The notes: generated by a model from the letters alone, not told the origin. Shown: positions 18,020 through 27,442, counted from the first letter of the stretch. The stretch: DNA of 64,000 nt from Ulvibacterium sp. (GCF_028285715.1 NZ_JANQOO010000006.1:44891-108890); one strand, 5' to 3'. A program made the numbers and translations.

Positions 18020-18616
18020 TTATTTGAACGGTCCAATCATAATATGCGCCCTGAAAGTCCCTGGATCCATAAGCCATGGCATCCCTTTTTCGTGAGGTTT
18101 GTCCGGTAGTCCCGTGGATTCGGTAGTTGCAAATGGTGTATAGATCACATAACGATACTGACCATCCGCAAGCTCTCCTGTGGTCTTGTTATAAGCTTCA
18201 TCACTTCCAAAATATACATACATCATACTAGGCTCCTTGGGCATTTGAATTTTACCGGCAGCTACCTCCGCTCCACGAATTTCCCTTTTCTTGTTAAAAT
18301 CCTTGCCTTCAGCGGAAAGTTCCCTTCCCCGTTTCATGAAAGGCTCCAGTTTTTTGGAATAGCAGGAAACACTTATCCCCTCTTTGTTAGGGTCATCGGC
18401 CAGACAAACAAGGTTATTGGTACCCTCCCGTAAAACGACCAACTCACCAGATTCATTATAACCATAAACCATAGCTCCACCCTTTTCAGCTTCAGGTGCA
18501 GGAAGCGTAGCTGTTTTTATTTGTATTTCCGTAGGAAGGATTTCCGGCTTTTCCATTTCTTGACAAGCAAGTGGAACAAAAGCCAATATCAAAAGAAAGG
18601 AAACTAAATTTTTCAT
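18020..18616 (-). CDS. Conserved hypothetical lipoprotein
   Basis: The 198-residue protein starts MKNLVSFLLILAFVPLACQE, a lipoprotein signal with Cys18, so it should be an envelope lipoprotein. The mature part contains two Cys (LVCLADDPNKEGISVSCYSK), a run rich in Glu and Lys, and a C-terminal segment with TPFATTESTGLPDKP and GPFK at the end. I do not recognise a family. An ATG at 18694 is in frame, but the extra 26 residues would sit in front of a perfect lipoprotein signal, so the later start is chosen. It stands alone between ppk2 and valS. Confidence 0.75.
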   Translation of the reverse strand: MKNLVSFLLILAFVPLACQEMEKPEILPTEIQIKTATLPAPEAEKGGAMVYGYNESGELVVLREGTNNLVCLADDPNKEGISVSCYSKKLEPFMKRGRELSAEGKDFNKKREIRGAEVAAGKIQMPKEPSMMYVYFGSDEAYNKTTGELADGQYRYVIYTPFATTESTGLPDKPHEKGMPWLMDPGTFRAHIMIGPFK

Positions 18617-18779
18617 TGTATTCTTGTTTTTCCTAAAGATAAAGATACTGGAGGAGTTTTCCATGAGGTAGACCAAAAGAATGAAAAATCCCAAAATCGG
18701 ATAATAAGGGTCACATAATAATCCAAAAAAGGAATCCTAGGGTGTCATTGCTTCCATAATGGTTTATGTAAAATACCTT

Positions 18780-21416
18780 TTACTCCAAACTGGCCAAGCT
18801 TTTTTCCAAAGTCTCTATCTTGGCCTCGGCATCGGCCGCCTTCTTTTTTTCGATAGCAACAACCTGCTCCGGGGCATTATTTACAAAACGTTCATTGGAC
18901 AACTTTTTTTGAACTGTTTGCAAAAACCCCTTGGTGTAGTTTAGCTCATCCTGTATTTTCTTGATTTCGGCATCTATATCTATGGCCCCACTTATGGGAA
19001 CAAAATATTCATTACTCTTGACCCTAAAGGTCAATGCACCCTCCAAACCATAATCCACATAGGAAACTGTTGAGACATTGGCCAATTTCTCAATAACTAC
19101 ATCCCAAACATGGGAAACCTTTTCCTGATTCAAAACAGACAGTTCCAGGGCTTCCTTCTTGGGAATATTCTTTTCCTTTCGTATGGTCCGTATGCCAGAA
19201 ATCACCTCAGAGGCAAAATCAAAACCATTGATCAGTCCCTGATTAATTTCCTCTTCCATTTTGGGCCACTCCGCAATGATAAGTGCCTGTTGCGGGTTTC
19301 TGTCGGCTATGCGTTGCCAGATTTCCTCGCTCAAGAAAGGCATAAAAGGATGAAGCAATTTTAGATTTTGCTCGAATAGATGAATTATGGAATCAAAAGT
19401 GACTTTATCTACCGGTTGTTGGTAAGCTGGTTTTGAAATTTCCAAAAACCAGGAACAGAAATCGTCCCAAACCAACTTGTAAGTGGCCATTAATGCATCT
19501 GAAATACGATATTTGCCAAAATGATTCTCGATTTCCGATAGGGTCTGGTTAAATTTAGCCGTATACCAGGCTATACCGAGTTTGGACGCCTCCGGTTGGG
19601 ATAAATCATCGCTTACGTCCCATCCTTTTACCAGACGAAAGGCGTTCCAAATCTTATTGGAGAAATTTTTTCCCTGCTGACATAAGCTTTCGTCGAATAA
19701 AAGATCATTGCCCGCAGCAGAACTCAATAAAAGTCCGACACGGACACCATCAGCACCATATTCTTCTATCAACTTTAGGGCATCCGGGGAGTTCCCAAGG
19801 GATTTGGACATTTTGCGGCGTTGCTTATCCCTGACAATTCCTGTAAAATATACATTTTTAAACGGCGGTTCCTTACGATATTCATACCCGGAGATAATCA
19901 TCCGGGCTACCCAAAAAAAGATGATATCCGGTGCCGTTACCAAATCGCTAGTGGGATAATAATATTTGATGTCCGTGTTGTTAGGCTCCAAAATCCCATT
20001 AAAAACGGTCATAGGCCATAGCCAGGAAGAAAACCAAGTATCCACTACATCCTCATCCTGTCTTAAATCCGCTTTGTTCAAGTTAGGATTGTTGGATTTT
20101 TCACGGCCCAACTTCAGCGCATCATCGATATTTTCGGCTACCACAAAATCATTTTGACCACTTCCAAAATAGTATGCCGGTATCTGTTGTCCCCACCATA
20201 GTTGGCGTGAAATGTTCCAATCGCGGATGTTCTCCATCCAATTCCGATATAAATTTTCGAACTTTTTCGGGAAAAACTTCACTTCACCGGTCTCCAACAC
20301 TGCGTGTAGGGCCGGTTTTACCAGTTCCTCCATTTTCAAAAACCATTGATCGGACAAGCGGGGTTCTATTACCGCCTTGGTTCTTTCCGAAGTACCTACC
20401 TTATTGATATAGTTTTCAGTCTTCACCAAAAATCCTTTTTCCTGCAACTCCTGGGCAATTTCCTTTCGAACCAAGAATCGATCTTTGCCCTCATAGTGAA
20501 GACCATTGGAGTTTAGGGAGGCATCTGCATTAAATATATCAATGACTTCCAAATTGTGCTTCTCCCCCAACGCCTGGTCATTAATGTCGTGGGCAGGTGT
20601 AACTTTTAAGCATCCGGTACCAAATTCCAAATCAACATACTCATCTTCAATAATTGGTATGGCACGATTGCATATGGGTACCAAGACCTTCTTGCCTCTC
20701 AAATGCCGGTAACGTTCATCCTTTGGATTTATGCAAATCGCAGTATCGCCCAATATGGTCTCCGGTCTTGTGGTAGCTATTGTCACCTTTTCTTCAGATC
20801 CTTCTATGGGATAGGCTATATAGTATAACAAGCCCTGCCTTTCTTCATAGACCACCTCTTCGTCCGAAAGTGTGGTCTGGGCCTCTGGATCCCAATTCAC
20901 CATACGATACCCTCTATAAATTAAGCCTTTGTTAAATAAGTCCACAAAAACCTTGATAACAGAGTCTGACATGTTGTCATTCATGGTAAAAGCAGTCCGT
21001 TCCCAATCACAGGAGCATCCTAATTTTTTTAGCTGTTCCAGAATTACCCCGCCGTAGTTATGGGTCCAGTCCCAAGCATGATTCAAGAACTCCTTTCGCG
21101 ATATGTCCGTTTTATGAATCCCCTGTTCCCTTAGTTTGGCAACAACCTTTGCTTCAGTGGCAATAGAGGCGTGGTCCGTTCCAGGAACCCAACAGGCATT
21201 CTTTCCCAACAGTCGTGCCCTACGTATGAGAACGTCCTGAAGGGTGTTGTTAAGCATATGGCCCATATGGAGTACCCCGGTAACATTTGGTGGTGGAATT
21301 ATAATGGTATAGGGCTCTCTTTCATCTGGTTTGGAATGAAAGTACTTATGTTGCATCCAATAGTCATACCAATGGTTTTCCACGGTATTGGGCTCATATT
21401 TTGATGGAATATCCAT
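18780..21416 (-). CDS. valS: Valine--tRNA ligase
   Basis: ValS charges tRNA-Val. The 878-residue length is normal. The class I signature HIGH-type motif is PPPNVTGVLHMGHMLNNTLQ at about residues 41-60, and the KMSKS loop is in RDKQRRKMSKSLGNSPDAL near 520. The editing domain with TTRPETILGDTAICINP and the anticodon-binding domain follow the usual order. The C-terminal 65 residues form the typical tRNA-binding coiled coil (IKKIQDELNYTKGFLQTVQK). It begins about 107 bases downstream of a well-formed promoter at 21523-21553. Confidence 0.97.
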   Translation of the reverse strand: MDIPSKYEPNTVENHWYDYWMQHKYFHSKPDEREPYTIIIPPPNVTGVLHMGHMLNNTLQDVLIRRARLLGKNACWVPGTDHASIATEAKVVAKLREQGIHKTDISRKEFLNHAWDWTHNYGGVILEQLKKLGCSCDWERTAFTMNDNMSDSVIKVFVDLFNKGLIYRGYRMVNWDPEAQTTLSDEEVVYEERQGLLYYIAYPIEGSEEKVTIATTRPETILGDTAICINPKDERYRHLRGKKVLVPICNRAIPIIEDEYVDLEFGTGCLKVTPAHDINDQALGEKHNLEVIDIFNADASLNSNGLHYEGKDRFLVRKEIAQELQEKGFLVKTENYINKVGTSERTKAVIEPRLSDQWFLKMEELVKPALHAVLETGEVKFFPKKFENLYRNWMENIRDWNISRQLWWGQQIPAYYFGSGQNDFVVAENIDDALKLGREKSNNPNLNKADLRQDEDVVDTWFSSWLWPMTVFNGILEPNNTDIKYYYPTSDLVTAPDIIFFWVARMIISGYEYRKEPPFKNVYFTGIVRDKQRRKMSKSLGNSPDALKLIEEYGADGVRVGLLLSSAAGNDLLFDESLCQQGKNFSNKIWNAFRLVKGWDVSDDLSQPEASKLGIAWYTAKFNQTLSEIENHFGKYRISDALMATYKLVWDDFCSWFLEISKPAYQQPVDKVTFDSIIHLFEQNLKLLHPFMPFLSEEIWQRIADRNPQQALIIAEWPKMEEEINQGLINGFDFASEVISGIRTIRKEKNIPKKEALELSVLNQEKVSHVWDVVIEKLANVSTVSYVDYGLEGALTFRVKSNEYFVPISGAIDIDAEIKKIQDELNYTKGFLQTVQKKLSNERFVNNAPEQVVAIEKKKAADAEAKIETLEKSLASLE

Positions 21417-21718
21417 TTTTGGAATAATTTTTGGTAAAGTAACGGCGGCACTAAAAACCGTGTCTAAAACGAATGTTAAATATTGATAAGTTCAGGGTCT
21501 TTTGCCCAAGTTAAATACGAAACAAAAATAAGTAACGTTAATAGATAACAAAAGGATTTTGGACGTTCATCTGAAAAGATTTACTTTTGAAATTCACCCA
21601 AAACACAAGATATTGCAATAAACGTAATGGAAATCTGCCCTGTTAATCTTTCTAAAGAGGGCTGTTTTGATTATTGATAAGTTGCATTTACCATTGAAAA
21701 ACAATTAAAACTACGAAT
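21417..21718. other. Intergenic region between valS and the DUF1573 gene
   Basis: This 302-base divergent gap is AT-rich and holds the valS promoter (21523-21553). Upstream of the DUF1573 gene, TACCATTG near 21690 differs from TAnnTTTG by one base. No open reading frame or RNA gene is supported. Confidence 0.6.
21523..21553 (-). promoter_or_regulatory. Bacteroidota-type promoter for valS
   Basis: Reverse strand: TATTTTTG (21523-21530) is an exact TAnnTTTG, and TTTTG lies at 21549-21553 with an 18-base gap, inside the usual 17-23. Transcription would start near 21516, leaving a leader of about 100 bases. That is long enough for a regulatory structure, though I see no clear T-box, which is expected in Bacteroidota. 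Confidence 0.6.
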
Positions 21719-22108
21719 ATGAAAAAAATAGTACTTGTATTGTTTGTGGGCCTAATGGGTTTTAGCCTAACCGCTCAAGTAAAAGCCCCGAAAATTGAGT
21801 TTAAGGCCGAAACGGTAGACTATGGGACCATTGAAAAAGGCAGTGATGGTGTCCGGGTTTTTGAGTTTACGAATACCGGTGACGCGCCATTAATTGTGAG
21901 TAAGGTAAGTTCTAGCTGCGGATGCACAATTCCTAAAAAGCCGGAGGAACCCATTTTGCCCGGTAAGACAGGAGAAATCAAGGTTAAATACGATACCAAT
22001 CGCGTAGGGCCCATTCGAAAAGCGATTACCGTTATATCCAATGCGGATACCCCTACAAAGGTCTTGAAGATAAAAGGAGAAGTTAAGGCTCCGGAAGGAA
22101 AAAAATAA
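21719..22108 (+). CDS. DUF1573 secreted protein
   Basis: The 129-residue product starts with a signal peptide (MKKIVLVLFVGLMGFSLTAQ) and then a single immunoglobulin-like domain of the DUF1573 family, with VDYGTIEKGSDGVRVFEFTN, SKVSSSCGCTIPKKP and PGKTGEIKVKYDTN. The conserved SCGC cysteine pair is present. The family is very common in Bacteroidota, predicted periplasmic or surface, and its function is unknown. It stands alone and is followed by a bidirectional terminator at 22135-22165. Confidence 0.88.
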   Translation: MKKIVLVLFVGLMGFSLTAQVKAPKIEFKAETVDYGTIEKGSDGVRVFEFTNTGDAPLIVSKVSSSCGCTIPKKPEEPILPGKTGEIKVKYDTNRVGPIRKAITVISNADTPTKVLKIKGEVKAPEGKK

Positions 22109-22134
22109 CCGGATTATCTAAATTTCCTTTTTGG

Positions 22135-22165
22135 AAAAGCCCTGGTTCGCAAAATCAGGGCTTTT
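22135..22165. terminator. Bidirectional intrinsic terminator
   Basis: The arms AAAAGCCCTG (22135-22144) and CAGGGCTTTT (22156-22165) pair perfectly around an 11-base loop. A-run and T-run on the two sides let it work for the DUF1573 gene and for the convergent protease gene, whose stop codon (22155-22157) lies inside it. Confidence 0.85.
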
Positions 22166-23501
22166 CTTTGAATAAATCCTTGAGTACAAAGGTGTAAAGA
22201 AGGTCCTTGTCCTGTCTTGCTATACGCACCCGAATACGTTTTCCCTCCTTTTCGTTGAGCATTTGCAAAATTTCCTGGAGCTTATATCTATGAACGCTTT
22301 TGCCATTTACGGACAATACCACATCACCTTCTTGGAGTCCTGCCATTTCAGCAGGACTTCCGGCCCGAATACCGGATACCACAATTTCCGGAACCAAACT
22401 CAGCCTGGTACGATTCTCCAAAAGAATCTGTACATCCCCGAACGATTTTTTATTGCCTTGTACCACACCATTACTATTGGCAATGCTCTCGGAAACATAC
22501 CGCACACCGTCATGCTGTAGTTCTATGCCGCTCATATTATAATGAAAAGGCATGTTAAAGTTTTTGTTCTTTTTAAGGGTAACCTGATTGTTGGGATAGT
22601 CAAAAACGATATTAAACCGTTTTAAAACTTCTCCACCAATGCTTCCGTTTCTATCCCCCAAATACTTGATCGCGCCGAAAGATCTGCGCTCAGGGAAGGC
22701 AGCTTTGGCATCCTTTAAGGAAAAACTGCCCAATTTTATACTATTTATCTTGGTGCGCTTCCCAAAAATATCCCCGCTTAGTCCTTTCCCCAGAAAGTCA
22801 TCATAATTTTTATCCGGAATCCCTATTTCATCATTTTCAAAAAGCCATACGGCGTCACTACTTCCCGTATCCAAAAGAAGTCGTACCGGTAAGTTCTCGG
22901 AATCCCTTAGGATAACGCTTCCGTCCATATACCCTTTTTTGGCTGCAACAAATAAGGGAAGCGTTTCGCTCTTCTTTTCTTTCTTTCGGACATAAGAATC
23001 AGGGTCATGGAATTTTATGACTTTTGATGCATAATTTATATCGACTACAAAATCCCTAAAAAGATCATATCCAATAATGCCATGTACCGTAACTCCAAGA
23101 CTAGGAGAAAAATTAAGGTTTTTGTCCAGAACGACATAGAGGAGCTGGTCTTTATTTTGAACATTTTTTAAGGCAAATGTATTCCCCTTGGAACTTAGGG
23201 CCTTTATGGGTTCCCCGTCGCCAAGTCCCCTGATAGTAATCTCCGAAACATCCTTTATTTCAACAGAGTCTTGATCGGAGAGGTTGAATAATATGGGCTT
23301 GCTGACCCCGGAATCCAATATGAAGGAAAGTTCTGTTCCATTCACCTCCATGGGGATAATGATAAGATTATTGATAAGCTTGAACCTTACCTTTTGGTAT
23401 TTTTGTCCTTCGGGCAAATCAAATCCTTGTCCTGTTCCCACTATAGGAAGTCCAATTAGCAAGAATGTAATGCGAACAAGTAATTTATTCAAATTCCTCA
23501 A
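22155..23501 (-). CDS. Secreted retropepsin-like aspartyl protease with PDZ domain
   Basis: The 448-residue protein has a signal peptide (ending near VGTGQGF). Two aspartyl-protease motifs follow: FILDSGVSKPILFN (DSG) at about residue 63 and VRLLLDTGSSDAVWLF (DTGSS) at about 212. The C-terminal domain is PDZ (about 355-440: SGIRAGSPAEMAGLQEGDVV then LSVNGKSV). A two-motif single chain resembles a fused pair of retropepsin halves, followed by a PDZ that may recognise C-termini. It should act in the periplasm or at the cell surface; the substrate is unknown. The gene is convergent with DUF1573 and divergent from the aminotransferase. Confidence 0.87.
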   Translation of the reverse strand: MRNLNKLLVRITFLLIGLPIVGTGQGFDLPEGQKYQKVRFKLINNLIIIPMEVNGTELSFILDSGVSKPILFNLSDQDSVEIKDVSEITIRGLGDGEPIKALSSKGNTFALKNVQNKDQLLYVVLDKNLNFSPSLGVTVHGIIGYDLFRDFVVDINYASKVIKFHDPDSYVRKKEKKSETLPLFVAAKKGYMDGSVILRDSENLPVRLLLDTGSSDAVWLFENDEIGIPDKNYDDFLGKGLSGDIFGKRTKINSIKLGSFSLKDAKAAFPERRSFGAIKYLGDRNGSIGGEVLKRFNIVFDYPNNQVTLKKNKNFNMPFHYNMSGIELQHDGVRYVSESIANSNGVVQGNKKSFGDVQILLENRTRLSLVPEIVVSGIRAGSPAEMAGLQEGDVVLSVNGKSVHRYKLQEILQMLNEKEGKRIRVRIARQDKDLLYTFVLKDLFKEKP

Positions 23502-23645
23502 CTTTAAACCGGTAACATTATTAAATTTACATATTTTCCCTTTATCCTATTAGAAATTAACATATTATTCGATATATCAAATAAAATCTCCTTGTATTGT
23601 TTTGTCCATTAGGTTTTCCCATTTTTGTGGAAAATTAACAATGTT

Positions 23646-24836
23646 ATGCCCTCCATATCCCGCAAAGGACAGTTGATGCCGGAATCGCCCATACGGAAAT
23701 TGGTACCATTCGCCGAGGAGGCGAAAAGAAAAGGTATCAAGGTGATACACCTTAATATCGGGCAACCTGATATCAAAACGCCCCAAGCAGCCTTGGAGGC
23801 GGTCAAAAACAATACTTTAGAAGTGTTGGAGTATAGCAGGACCGAAGGTTCGGAGAACTATCGCGAAAAAATAGCGGAGTATTACATCAACAAAGGAATA
23901 TCGGTTTCGGCCAAGGAAATTTTAGTAACTACCGGGGGTTCCGAAGCACTATCCTTCGTTATAGGTAGTATTGCCGATAGCGGTGACGAAATTGTAATTC
24001 CTGAACCTTTTTATGCCAATTACAATGGGTTTGCTACGGCTAACGGAGTCAAGGTACTCCCCGTAGTCTCCCAAATAGAGAACAACTTCGCCCTACCTTC
24101 CATAGAGGAGTTCGAAAGGTGCATTACCGGGAAGACCAGGGCTATTTTAATTTGCAATCCGGGTAATCCCACAGGGTATCTCTATACCAAGGGAGAAATC
24201 CAAAAGTTGGCGGGAATCGCAAAAAAGTACGACTTGTTTTTAATTGCCGACGAGGTATACCGTGAGTTTGCCTATGATGGCAGGGAACACCATTCCATTT
24301 TGAAGGAACCTGGATTGGAGGAAAATGCCATAGTCGTGGATTCCGTATCCAAAAGATATAGTATGTGCGGGGCGCGCATAGGATATTTGGTTTCCAAAAA
24401 TACCAAAGTCATAAAAACGGCCCTAAAGTTTGCGCAAGCCCGCCTATCACCTCCCACTTATGCGCAAATAGCCAGTGAAGCAGCCTTGAGTACCCCCCAA
24501 AGTTATTTTGACGAGGTAAAAAAAGAGTATACGGAAAGACGGGATATTCTCATTGCCGAATTGGAGAAAATAGAAAACATACAAATAGGGAAGCCTCAAG
24601 GTGCGTTCTATTGCATTGTTGAACTTCCAATAAAAGACGCAGATGATTTTGCACAATGGCTTTTGGAAGACTTTAGGGTAAACAATGAGACCATAATGGT
24701 GGCACCTGCCGCCGGATTCTATGCTACCGAGGGACTGGGAAAAAACCAAATACGTATTGCCTATGTATTGGAAAAGGATAGCTTAAAAAGGGCCGTAAAC
24801 ATACTAAAGGAAGCCCTTAAGAGTTATATAGGTTGA
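23646..24836 (+). CDS. PLP-dependent class I/II aminotransferase
   Basis: The 396-residue protein is a fold-type I aminotransferase. Visible features: IHLNIGQPDIKTPQAALEAV (substrate-entry loop), VTTGGSEALSFVIG (cofactor phosphate), ICNPGNPTGYLYTKGE, LIADEVYREFAYDG and the PLP lysine in VDSVSKRYSMCGARIGYL, with the carboxylate-binding Arg near NQIRIAYVLE. It resembles aspartate/aromatic aminotransferases, but the substrate is not certain. The ATG at 23646 is preferred to an earlier start at 23625. Its stop TGA overlaps the murB start by one base, so the genes are translationally coupled, although the pathways differ. Confidence 0.88.
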   Translation: MPSISRKGQLMPESPIRKLVPFAEEAKRKGIKVIHLNIGQPDIKTPQAALEAVKNNTLEVLEYSRTEGSENYREKIAEYYINKGISVSAKEILVTTGGSEALSFVIGSIADSGDEIVIPEPFYANYNGFATANGVKVLPVVSQIENNFALPSIEEFERCITGKTRAILICNPGNPTGYLYTKGEIQKLAGIAKKYDLFLIADEVYREFAYDGREHHSILKEPGLEENAIVVDSVSKRYSMCGARIGYLVSKNTKVIKTALKFAQARLSPPTYAQIASEAALSTPQSYFDEVKKEYTERRDILIAELEKIENIQIGKPQGAFYCIVELPIKDADDFAQWLLEDFRVNNETIMVAPAAGFYATEGLGKNQIRIAYVLEKDSLKRAVNILKEALKSYIG

Positions 24837-25852
24837 TGAAAATACAGCAAAATATATCCCTTAAGGATTACAATACTTTCGGTATTGATGCCAAAGCCAA
24901 TTTTTTCATTGAAATAAGCAGTATAGATGACTTGGACCAAGCGCTACAGCTTAAGGACCATCCCGAAATCTTCGTCCTAAGTGGCGGCAGCAATATGCTT
25001 ATTACCAAGGACATAGAGGCCTTAGTACTGTACATAAACATAAAGGGTATTGAGGTATTGGCCCAAGACGAAGATACCATTACCCTTAAGGTTATGGCCG
25101 GGGAAAACTGGCATCAGCTTGTTCTTTGGACCTTAGAAAAGGGCTATGGTGGTCTCGAAAATATGTCCCTTATCCCGGGAAATACCGGTACTGCTCCCAT
25201 ACAGAATATCGGAGCTTACGGCGTGGAACTCCAGGATGTCTTTGTGGGTTGCGAGGCTATAAAGATTGACGATCGGACGACAAGGAGCTTTAATAAAGAG
25301 GACTGCCAATTTGGGTACAGGGATTCCTATTTCAAGAACGAAGGGAGGGGAAAATATATCATTGTTTCCGTAACTATAGAGCTTACCAAGAGAAATCATA
25401 GAATACATATGGCCTATGGCGCAATAGAAACTGAATTGGTAAAGAAGAAAATCGATAAGCCCTCCATAATCGATATATCCAACGCCGTAATATCCATACG
25501 TAAAAGCAAACTGCCCGATCCTGCAAAATTGGGGAATAGCGGCAGTTTCTTTAAGAATCCCGTTATAAGCCAATCAAAATTTGATACTTTTGCGAAAGAC
25601 TATCCGGATGCCCCGTTTTACAAAGTTTCCTCCGATGCTTACAAAATTCCGGCGGGTTGGCTAATTGAACAATGTGGTTTCAAGGGCAAGCGTTTCGGTG
25701 ATGCAGGTGTTCATAAACACCAAGCTTTGGTTTTGGTAAATCATGGCAAAGCCACTGGTACGGAAATACTAAAACTGGCCGAACAAATCATTGAACGTGT
25801 GAGGAAAAATTTTTCCATTACCATACATCCTGAGGTAAATATCATAAAATAA
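24836..25852 (+). CDS. murB: UDP-N-acetylenolpyruvoylglucosamine reductase
   Basis: MurB reduces the enolpyruvyl group to the lactyl ether with NADPH and FAD, committing UDP-GlcNAc to peptidoglycan. The 338-residue protein has the FAD-binding SGGSNMLITKDIEALVLYI near the N-terminus, GLENMSLIPGNTGTAPIQNI, the catalytic serine in LGNSGSFFKNPV, and a C-terminal EVNII containing the conserved Glu. The type I architecture (as in E. coli) fits. The ATG at 24836 shares one base with the preceding stop. An imperfect GC-rich inverted repeat at about 25854-25880 follows and may end transcription. Confidence 0.96.
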   Translation: MKIQQNISLKDYNTFGIDAKANFFIEISSIDDLDQALQLKDHPEIFVLSGGSNMLITKDIEALVLYINIKGIEVLAQDEDTITLKVMAGENWHQLVLWTLEKGYGGLENMSLIPGNTGTAPIQNIGAYGVELQDVFVGCEAIKIDDRTTRSFNKEDCQFGYRDSYFKNEGRGKYIIVSVTIELTKRNHRIHMAYGAIETELVKKKIDKPSIIDISNAVISIRKSKLPDPAKLGNSGSFFKNPVISQSKFDTFAKDYPDAPFYKVSSDAYKIPAGWLIEQCGFKGKRFGDAGVHKHQALVLVNHGKATGTEILKLAEQIIERVRKNFSITIHPEVNIIK

Positions 25853-25905
25853 CCCCCGAAAAATAGTTCTTTCGAGGGCTATACCAAACCAAACTAACCA
25901 AAAAC

Positions 25906-25934
25906 TAAATGTACAGTTACCAATTGTACATTTA
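25906..25934. repeat. Inverted repeat upstream of the ECF sigma gene
   Basis: TAAATGTAC (25906-25914) and GTACATTTA (25926-25934) are perfect 9-base arms, 11 bases apart. Each contains TGTACA, itself a palindrome. It could be an operator or an RNA hairpin. It is 128 bases before the sigma factor start. Confidence 0.5.
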
Positions 25935-26062
25935 TCTAATTAAAATATGAGATATTGTCTGCTGTGACAATCAATTTTATAAATTAGCGTTTATGGGATA
26001 TACGGTCAAAAGGTTGGATTGGATGTTTATCCGTTTCAATTTTTTGGTATTCCGGGCAATAT

Positions 26063-26629
26063 ATGAGCACACTTCTTGAAAAACACATCGTAGAATTGCT
26101 CCAGGAGCGAAACGAAAAAGCGATCTCACTCTTGTACGAGCACTATGGGGATACGCTATATGGGGTGGCCCATAAGGTAGTCCGAGATGAGGAAATGGCG
26201 CAAGATGTGCTTCAGGAGAGTTTTGTAAAAATCTGGAAAAAATCGGATTCCTATGATTCCTCAAAGGCCAAATTATTTACTTGGCTCTTTAGGATCACCC
26301 GTAATACCGCCATTGACAAATTACGGAGTACCCATACAAAAACGGACAAGGAAATCCAAATGGACGTTTCGGACGTATATAATCTAGGAGTAGAAAGTAT
26401 TAGGCCTGAATTTTTGGACATCCGGGAAAATCTTGAAAAAATAGAACCCAAATATCAAATTGTATTGGAAGCCCTATTTTTTCAAGGAATGACACAACAA
26501 GAAGCCAGTGAGGAACTGGACATTCCGTTGGGCACCATTAAGTCCAGGCTAAAAATCGGTCTTAGGGAATTGAAAAAGATTTATGGCCCGGCCATGTCTT
26601 TTCTACCGCTGTTAAATTTGATACAATGA
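26063..26629 (+). CDS. ECF-type RNA polymerase sigma factor
   Basis: The 188-residue protein has region 2 (ALLYEHYGDTLYGVA-like segment, VVRDEEMAQDVLQESFVKIW, LFTWLFRITRNTAIDKLR) and region 4 (GMTQQEASEELDIPLGTIKS then RLKIGLREL). Length and layout are those of extracytoplasmic-function sigma factors. The following anti-sigma gene overlaps it by four bases (ATGA), the standard sigma/anti-sigma arrangement. What stress releases it is unknown. It may direct transcription of its own operon, but I cannot read an ECF promoter with confidence. Confidence 0.93.
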   Translation: MSTLLEKHIVELLQERNEKAISLLYEHYGDTLYGVAHKVVRDEEMAQDVLQESFVKIWKKSDSYDSSKAKLFTWLFRITRNTAIDKLRSTHTKTDKEIQMDVSDVYNLGVESIRPEFLDIRENLEKIEPKYQIVLEALFFQGMTQQEASEELDIPLGTIKSRLKIGLRELKKIYGPAMSFLPLLNLIQ

Positions 26630-27384
26630 AAGAAAAAATAAAAATATTCCTGGATTCGGATTTGCTCGAAAAGTATTTGCTGGGTACTGTTACGGATCAG
26701 GAAGCCTTTCAGGTGGAGCGCTATATTGCCATGTATCCAGAAGTACGTGAAACCTATGACGAGCTTCAAGAAAACTTGGAGGCTTTCGCAAAAATGCATG
26801 CTCTAAAAACTCCTGAAGGTCTCAAAGAACGAATTCTTTTTAGGATAAAGGCAGAAAACTCAACGAGAAAAAGGTTCTTTAGATATGCCATAGCCGCTAG
26901 TTTTGCCACCCTTTTGTTTGCGGGAGCCTCTTATTTCTTCTGGAACCAAAATCAAAACCTTCAAGAAGAAAATACTATCGTCAACAACAAGATAAAGAAT
27001 TTGGAGGAGGACATGAGAGAGCAGTTGGAGGACGTAAGGAACCAATTTATTGTGCTCAATAATCCACAGACCAGGAAATACAACGTAAAGGGAAATAAAA
27101 AAGCCAAGGAACTAAAGGCCGTGGCCTATGTGAATCCGGTGAAGAAATTGTCCTATATCAATGTGGAGAAATTGCCTAACCTGCCAGAGGACCAATGTTT
27201 CCAAATGTGGGCAGAGGTCAACGGAAAAATGGTGAATTTAGGAGTCATTAAAGAGGCGGTAAGCCGGGAAAAGTTACTAGCCTTGCCCTATTCGGATAAT
27301 GCCGTGGGTTACATTACCATTGAGCCCAAAGGAGGCAACCAGACACCGACTGTTGAAAATATTGTTGCCAATATCAAATATTGA
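26626..27384 (+). CDS. Membrane anti-sigma factor with RskA-type C-terminal domain
   Basis: The 252-residue protein has a cytoplasmic N-terminal anti-sigma helix bundle (LLEKYLLGTVTDQEAFQVER), a transmembrane helix at about 85-105, a coiled-coil stretch at about 107-140 (NLQEENTIVNNKIKNLEEDM), and a periplasmic RskA-like domain with VNPVKKLSYINVEKLPNLP and CFQMWAEVNGKMVNLGVI. Release of the sigma factor would need proteolysis or conformational change after an envelope signal. The gene overlaps the sigma gene by four bases. A long perfect palindrome terminator follows at 27404. Confidence 0.9.
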   Translation: MKEKIKIFLDSDLLEKYLLGTVTDQEAFQVERYIAMYPEVRETYDELQENLEAFAKMHALKTPEGLKERILFRIKAENSTRKRFFRYAIAASFATLLFAGASYFFWNQNQNLQEENTIVNNKIKNLEEDMREQLEDVRNQFIVLNNPQTRKYNVKGNKKAKELKAVAYVNPVKKLSYINVEKLPNLPEDQCFQMWAEVNGKMVNLGVIKEAVSREKLLALPYSDNAVGYITIEPKGGNQTPTVENIVANIKY

Positions 27385-27403
27385 TAAGAAAATCTTAAGG
27401 TTC

Positions 27404-27440
27404 ATATGGCCTCGAAGCTAGCTTCGAGGCCATATTTTTT
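27404..27440 (+). terminator. Perfect 32-bp palindrome terminator
   Basis: ATATGGCCTCGAAGC (27404-27418), TA, then GCTTCGAGGCCATAT (27421-27435) form a perfect palindrome followed by Ts to 27440. It ends the sigma/anti-sigma operon and stops three bases before the next -7 element. Confidence 0.85.
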
Positions 27441-27442
27441 TA

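Noticed and set aside
21481..21683. Repeated TATTGATAAGTT at 21481 and 21672
   Set aside because: A 12-base AT-rich match between two nearby spots is likely by chance and has no consistent position.
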